Shown: one piece after another, positions 60,133-64,000 of the stretch
Position numbering within the stretch: position 1 is the stretch's first letter
How the letters are laid out: each line of letters begins with the position of its first letter
NCBI RefSeq assembly: GCF_900177805.1
Contig: NZ_FXAX01000001.1
Span: 1,736,001-1,800,000, forward strand
Direction of reading: 5' to 3'
Source of the DNA: Fibrobacter sp. UWB13
GTDB taxonomy: Bacteria > Fibrobacterota > Fibrobacteria > Fibrobacterales > Fibrobacteraceae
Length of the DNA stretch: 64,000 nt
Made by a program: the position numbers and the translations under genes
Notes under the pieces: generated by a model
Told to the model about the DNA's origin: nothing
Database searches by the model: none
What the model saw: only the letters and a program-made list of their open reading frames with translations

Positions 60133-60155
60133 TTATATTCCAATTTGGAATATAA
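60133..60155. promoter_or_regulatory. Palindrome TTATATTCCAA-T-TTGGAATATAA
   Basis: A perfect inverted repeat with 11-base arms lies in the 350-base gap between the pilin gene and the DUF4143 ATPase. A half-site TATATTCCAA occurs at 60020-60029, next to the iterons. A dimeric regulator could bridge the two sites. No gene is seen in the gap. Confidence 0.5.
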
Positions 60156-60240
60156 ACACCGAGAATGTGATGGTGATCACACTGGTTTTAATCCTATTTG
60201 TTTAAGATTCTTTACTTTCAAAGATAATTATCACTAAAAA

Positions 60241-61575
60241 CTAAAATTCTTCCAACATAAAAGGCAGCAAATACAGCGGTTTTAACAGCAATTGTCCCAC
60301 ATGAGCAACATCCTTTTGAGAAAACAGATATTCCTTGTATATTTTTTTAGAATATTTGTTTACAAAGTTTTCAATAGATTCGTGGTTTCGTGTAGCAGAA
60401 GACTTAATTTCCAGAGGAATAATTTTGTTTCCTTTAGAAAGCAAAAAATCTATTTCAAAATAATGGGAACTGTTTTCTTTCAACCAGGTATGGTAATAAA
60501 GTTCTTTGCCTCTAGCGGTAATAATTTGGGCTGCAACATTTTCATACAGATAACCAAGATCAGCATCCAATTTGTCGCTTAAAAGTTTTGCATATATTTC
60601 ATTAGCTTGTTTCGAATCGTCGAACATCAAAGAAATAAACAACCCGGTATCAGACGCGTACAGTTTAAATCGGTCCAAATCTTTTGTTTGAGCAAGGGCC
60701 GAATCGGGATTAGCAACATGATAACAACAAAGAACAGTCTTTGAATCCAATAATTCAAAGAAACGACTTTCATCTTTTGTGGTTTGCCGTTTTCCAATCG
60801 CAGAAGATAGGACAAAATGTTTCTTTTTTAAGGCTAATTGGCTAGGAATTGCCTTATAAATATTAGACAATCGACCTGTCGGATCAATTTTTTTCAAATC
60901 CTCAAAATACAGATTTAATATTTTTCTTTTTACATTATCGATATATTCAAAATTTTCTTTTTGAATATACGCTTCTACGGCCTGGGGCATACCGCCTACA
61001 GCCATATAAAGCCTAAAATCTCGCATTAAACTTCTGTTTGTCGAGTTTCCAATAGCCGTATTCGCCTTATAAATCTCTCGGATGGTATTCGGGTCCTTCC
61101 CTATAGCCCACATGAATTCCTCATAATCCATGGGATACACACTTATCCGATGTTCTTCTGAGGGGATTACAATCCCTTGAACATTTTTCTTTATAGAAAT
61201 GAGTGATCCAGTTTCAATATAATCGTAACGACCATCCTTTACCAAGAACTTGATAGCCTGCCGAACTTTGGGTTGCAGCTGGATTTCATCAAAAATAATG
61301 ACAGATTTTCGTTCCTTGAGGGATATTCCCGATTCAGCCTGAAGTCGCAAGAAAAAAACATCCAACTTCGCTATATCTTTGAAAACATCAAGCATTTCCT
61401 CCGTTATATTTGCAAAATTCACTACAATATAGGAGTCATACTCATTTTTCGCAAATTCCTCAGCAATGGTACTTTTTCCCACACGACGGGCTCCTTCCAA
61501 CAAGCAAGCGTACCGTCCCGAATAAGACTTTTTCCATTCCAGCAACTTATCGTAAACCTTACGTTTGAACAACAT
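60241..61575 (-). CDS. AAA-type ATPase with DUF4143 domain
   Basis: The 444-residue protein has an N-terminal AAA_14-type P-loop (LLEGARRVGKST, residues about 27-38) and Walker B SVIIFDEIQLQP. A winged region follows (LYMAVGGMPQAVEAYIQ). The C-terminal DUF4143 part has YASDTGLFISLM, LGYLYENVAAQII, FEIDFLLSKGNKIIPLEIKSS with a PD-(D/E)xK-like core. Many copies of such ATPases occur in gut bacteria; function is unknown. It is single, preceded by a 33-bp tandem repeat. Confidence 0.88.
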   Translation of the reverse strand: MLFKRKVYDKLLEWKKSYSGRYACLLEGARRVGKSTIAEEFAKNEYDSYIVVNFANITEEMLDVFKDIAKLDVFFLRLQAESGISLKERKSVIIFDEIQLQPKVRQAIKFLVKDGRYDYIETGSLISIKKNVQGIVIPSEEHRISVYPMDYEEFMWAIGKDPNTIREIYKANTAIGNSTNRSLMRDFRLYMAVGGMPQAVEAYIQKENFEYIDNVKRKILNLYFEDLKKIDPTGRLSNIYKAIPSQLALKKKHFVLSSAIGKRQTTKDESRFFELLDSKTVLCCYHVANPDSALAQTKDLDRFKLYASDTGLFISLMFDDSKQANEIYAKLLSDKLDADLGYLYENVAAQIITARGKELYYHTWLKENSSHYFEIDFLLSKGNKIIPLEIKSSATRNHESIENFVNKYSKKIYKEYLFSQKDVAHVGQLLLKPLYLLPFMLEEF

Positions 61576-61593
61576 TTATTCGCCTCTTTGAGA

Positions 61594-61690
61594 AAAATTA
61601 CAAAAAATTCAACATAAAAATACACCAAAAATTACAAAAATTCAACATAAAACATGAATAAAAATTCCATTTTTTCAACATAGAAGCGTT
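61594..61690. repeat. Three imperfect 33-bp direct repeats upstream of the DUF4143 gene
   Basis: TTCAACATA recurs at 61608, 61641 and 61674, exactly 33 bases apart. It lies in a larger unit of the form AAAAATTACAAAAA followed by TTCAACATAAAA. The block covers the likely promoter of the ATPase gene. Confidence 0.6.
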
Positions 61691-61811
61691 TTTCTGCACT
61701 ATTTAACATTTTTTCGGGGCTAAAATCGGCCAAATCATACACTTTTTCCGACCTGAATTCAAAAATCCGCGCAAAACAGGAAGTCAACTTCCATTTTAGC
61801 ACGGTTATACA

Positions 61812-61841
61812 CAAAAAAAGGCCTCCCGAGGGAGGCTTTTC
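61812..61841. terminator. Bidirectional terminator after the GGDEF gene
   Basis: The hairpin GCCTCC-CGAG-GGAGGC is flanked by an A run on the left and a TTTT on the right. For the minus-strand GGDEF gene ending at 61941 the tail is TTTTTTTG. Confidence 0.7.
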
Positions 61842-61847
61842 TAGAAT

Positions 61848-61938
61848 TAACTGGATCCTTCGCTGCGCTCAGGATGACGTAATAAACAGTGTCAGAACGA
61901 CGATATAACGCATGACGTAATAGGCGGCGTCAGAATGA
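61848..61938. repeat. REP-like element
   Basis: TGGATCCTTCGCTGCGCTCAGGATGAC-type palindromic element (61852-61877) has inner arms TTCGC/GCGCTC-like. Two more ATGACGTAATA and GTCAGAA units follow. It matches the GGATCC...GATGAC elements at 10303 and 22783. Confidence 0.5.
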
Positions 61939-61940
61939 CA

Positions 61941-63296
61941 TTACTTCATCACAGAATTTGCAACGACGACGCGATTGCCACCGGCCTGCATTGCCATCTG
62001 GAGGGAGGCTTCTGCGGTGTAGATGAGCGAGCCGGCATCGTTTGCGTGGGTCGGCATCACGGCAACGCCCATGCTGAGCGTGGTCGCGAGGATTCCTTCA
62101 CCGTAGGCAATCTGGAGCTGCGAGATTTCATTGCGGATGCGTTCAGCACGGTTCCTCGTGATGTTGAGGTCAGCGCCCGGCATAATCACGCAGAACACGT
62201 CATCGGAGTAGCGGCACGGGATGTCTTCGCCACGGATGTAGCTCGGCAAGCGCTGTCCAAGTTCCCAGAAAAGCTGTTCCACGGCGTGGCGGCCTTGGGC
62301 GTTCTGCACGGCAGGGATTGCATCGGGGTAAAGCATCACGATACCAATGGGCGACTTGTGGCGCACGGCAGCAGTGATTTCGCGGCTGAGCGATTCTTCC
62401 ATATAACGTTTGTTAAAAAGACCGGTCAGCACGTCGCGGATGCTGTGCTGTTCAAAGCGTATGCTCAGGTCCTGGTTCGCCACATAAAGTCCAAACGCGG
62501 TAGCGACAATGCTCACCTTCGCCTGCCAGTATTCCTTGGTTTCGGTTTCCGGGAGCTTATCGACCTGGAGTGTCAGAATGCCGAAGTGTTCTTCAAGGCC
62601 TTCGATCGGGGCGCAAATGGCAATGCCCTTCGGGCGGTGGTGCAAGTGCGTACAACCGCTAGAGACTTCAGGAGAGCTATAGTCAGTCACGACGATGTCG
62701 CCGGTATTGAAGCTTGCGCATTCAGCCGGGAGCACGGTTTCGTCACTGATGACGTTTGGGCCAAAGCGGAAAATCTGAGAAAGTTCAGTCTGCACGCCGC
62801 CGTACATATAAAGTACGCCAGAAGCTTCGGGGAAGAGTTCCGGCAAGAGCTTTTGCATGGCATCGATGACTTCGGTAAACGGACGGTTGCGCAGAATACC
62901 GATCTTAAAGCCGTTCCAGGCTTCGAGCGGGAACCCGACCTTGAGGGCGGCTGCATCGAGCTTCTTGATGGAGGCGGGCACGGGCTGCTGTTTGAGCGCC
63001 TCAGCGGCGGGGATTGCACCCGGCGGGAGCGGGTTTTTCTTTTCTTCTTGGAGGCGGACCGACACGAACTGCGTGTCCTTGGGCTGCGGCTTGTTCAGCA
63101 CCTCGTTAAAATCGTTTTCGATGGCTTCAATCTGCCTGCTGCAGACGGTATAAAAAACGAAGCCGAGCACTGCGCCCCAAGCTCCGACAAATATGAACTT
63201 CGCCCCGATGGACATAGTTTCTTCGGGGACTACATATGCAGCAATAACGCCCATCAAAAAGGCGACCAACCAAAAGATATATTTAACGATATTCAT
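61941..63296 (-). CDS. Membrane GAF-GGDEF protein with degenerate active site
   Basis: The 451-residue protein has two N-terminal membrane spans (residues about 5-22 and 31-50). A GAF-like region follows (about 150-290, SGVLYMYGG...GIAICAPIEGLEEHFGILTLQ). The GGDEF domain begins DVLTGLFNKRYMEESL. The GGDEF motif reads SDDVF (364-368), so cyclase activity is unlikely. The upstream RGED (355-358) keeps the RxxD inhibitory site spacing, so it may bind c-di-GMP. It is the only c-di-GMP-related gene in the window. Confidence 0.82.
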   Translation of the reverse strand: MNIVKYIFWLVAFLMGVIAAYVVPEETMSIGAKFIFVGAWGAVLGFVFYTVCSRQIEAIENDFNEVLNKPQPKDTQFVSVRLQEEKKNPLPPGAIPAAEALKQQPVPASIKKLDAAALKVGFPLEAWNGFKIGILRNRPFTEVIDAMQKLLPELFPEASGVLYMYGGVQTELSQIFRFGPNVISDETVLPAECASFNTGDIVVTDYSSPEVSSGCTHLHHRPKGIAICAPIEGLEEHFGILTLQVDKLPETETKEYWQAKVSIVATAFGLYVANQDLSIRFEQHSIRDVLTGLFNKRYMEESLSREITAAVRHKSPIGIVMLYPDAIPAVQNAQGRHAVEQLFWELGQRLPSYIRGEDIPCRYSDDVFCVIMPGADLNITRNRAERIRNEISQLQIAYGEGILATTLSMGVAVMPTHANDAGSLIYTAEASLQMAMQAGGNRVVVANSVMK

Positions 63297-63427
63297 ACCA
63301 TAAATAATATTAAAATATTACAGGGCATGGCTGTAAAGAATTTTTAAAACAGCCCCTTAAAAGCGAAGTTCCTCTACGATACTCATTGATACAAAAAGGA
63401 TGGAACTATTAATGTGCGATATAAAAC

Positions 63428-63646
63428 TTAGCCCTTTTGCAAAAACTCTTCGCGAACGAATTCATAGATGTAATCAGCACTTCGAGCCCGCAATCCCGTA
63501 CTAGGATCATTTAAAGAATCAAAAATCTTTGACTTATAAACAAAATTGAAAGCTGTTTCCATATCCAAAGAAAACTCATTCATCAAAGATTGAACATTTT
63601 TTTCAACAATCCTCGAAACCAATGATTCGCTTTGAGCCGCAGTCAT
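63428..63646 (-). CDS. Small third gene of a DUF3990 module
   Basis: The 72-residue helical protein has LDMETAFNFVYKSKIFDSLNDPSTGLRARSADYIYEFVREEF, sharing NPSTGL-type features with the protein at 57379. Its ATG overlaps the DUF3990 stop (TAATG), the same junction as at 36438. It may be an antitoxin or accessory protein. Confidence 0.6.
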   Translation of the reverse strand: MTAAQSESLVSRIVEKNVQSLMNEFSLDMETAFNFVYKSKIFDSLNDPSTGLRARSADYIYEFVREEFLQKG

Positions 63647-64000
63647 TACTTAACCCTCCGCAAAAGAGAAACAGCCTTTTCTGTTAAAAAGCAATATTGA
63701 CTATTCAAGTCTTTATACTCAAGTTCCTTAGCCAACTCTTCTAACGTACGTAGGCCGTCTTCATACATATTAAGCAAATAAGCGACTCCATCATCAGCAA
63801 TCGGACCTACAACAATATCATAGTTATGAGTAAACTTAGCAGAACTACTTCTATTTTTATAAATAAATTCAGCCCATTCAACACACACTTTTTCAAATCG
63901 TAATAATCTCAATTGATTTGATTGAAAAATACTTTCATCAAATTCATATTCTTGGACAACAGGATTTCCTCCAAAAATACGACTACGATTTTTAGCCAAC
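63646..64000 (-). CDS. DUF3990 protein, C-terminal part, cut by window edge
   Basis: The frame is open to the right edge. LRLLRFEKVCVEWAEFIYKNRSSSAKFTHNYDIVVGPIADDGVAYLLNMYEDG is the conserved C-terminal half of DUF3990 (EWxxFxxxNR...YDIVxGPxADD). SQYCFLTEKAVSLLR is its end. The N-terminal YHGS part should lie beyond 64000, followed by a DUF3791 gene if the module is complete. Confidence 0.7.
   Translation of the reverse strand, partial: LAKNRSRIFGGNPVVQEYEFDESIFQSNQLRLLRFEKVCVEWAEFIYKNRSSSAKFTHNYDIVVGPIADDGVAYLLNMYEDGLRTLEELAKELEYKDLNSQYCFLTEKAVSLLRRVK

Noticed and set aside
59885-60240. G-quadruplex upstream of the pilin gene, as at Neisseria pilE
   Set aside because: No run of four G-tracts is present on either strand; the analogy rests on the cassettes only.
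61594-61690. CRISPR-like array
   Set aside because: Only three imperfect AT-rich units without distinct spacers and no cas genes; it is a short tandem repeat at a promoter.
61935-63347. 470-codon open frame antisense to the GGDEF gene
   Set aside because: It is a mirror of the codon-biased GGDEF gene, which has clear domains; the antisense translation has no recognisable motif.

Overview
The window looks like a chromosomal segment of a Fibrobacter-type bacterium. It has a Gram-negative envelope (LolA-like protein, PorV-like barrel, C-terminal-Phe porin), a plant-polysaccharide degrader's enzymes (a GH51-like enzyme with a C-terminal CBM11-like module, a GH3 beta-glucosidase), a TIGR02147-family protein (a paralogous family first named from Fibrobacter succinogenes) beside a lipoprotein, and several type IV pilin sequences. 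Taxonomy is inferred from gene content only.

Layout. 0-3.5 kb: 3' part of a type I restriction HsdR with a YgjP-type metallopeptidase, then a recQ remnant. 3.7-28.4 kb: mostly housekeeping and secretome: DprA-like protein, acid phosphatase, BASS transporter, acyltransferase, GH51-like enzyme, TIGR02147/lipoprotein pair, EamA-coaE-DUF3392, mscL, a lolA-like/propeller/PorV/recF cluster, a major porin, a TPR lipoprotein, an atypical GT5 enzyme whose stop codon lies inside a tRNA(CAU), a pilin and a GH3 enzyme. 28.4-31.7 kb: HigBA-like toxin-antitoxin with an ImmA/IrrE domain, then a GHKL-ATPase/zinc-metallopeptidase gene split at a run of seven A. 31.7-52.5 kb: surface polysaccharide locus: wecE, ATP-grasp ligase, Gfo/Idh/MocA oxidoreductase, polyprenyl-phosphate GT2, ABC exporter, CDP-glycerol-dependent transferase plus TagD-like cytidylyltransferase, six GT2 enzymes, a polytopic membrane protein and a sulfatase-fold protein. 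This locus is interrupted by a DUF3791/DUF3990 module, AbiEi/AbiEii and a decayed zeta-type module, so exporter permease and ATPase are more than 2 kb apart.

52.5-60.2 kb is the most striking part. One complete type IV pilin gene (59372-59884, minus) lies near four leaderless partial pilin copies (52509 +, 54128 -, 56712 -, 58938 +). All four begin abruptly at the same codons (V/M-K-L-Q-D), lack the signal peptide and N-terminal helix, and differ in the variable C-terminal region. Three share a 3' flank with a hairpin whose stem differs by compensatory changes. This resembles the pilE/pilS expressed-plus-silent arrangement of Neisseria. The copies are interspersed with an Rpn-type (recombination-promoting nuclease) gene, a HipBA module, a HipA-like kinase and a DUF3791 module that seems to have lost its DUF3990 gene. 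The complete pilin has a clear promoter preceded by three 11-bp iterons.

60.2-64 kb: DUF4143 ATPase behind a 33-bp tandem repeat, a membrane GGDEF protein with degenerate active site but retained I-site, and another DUF3990 module cut by the right edge. No rRNA, CRISPR array or intact insertion sequence was seen.
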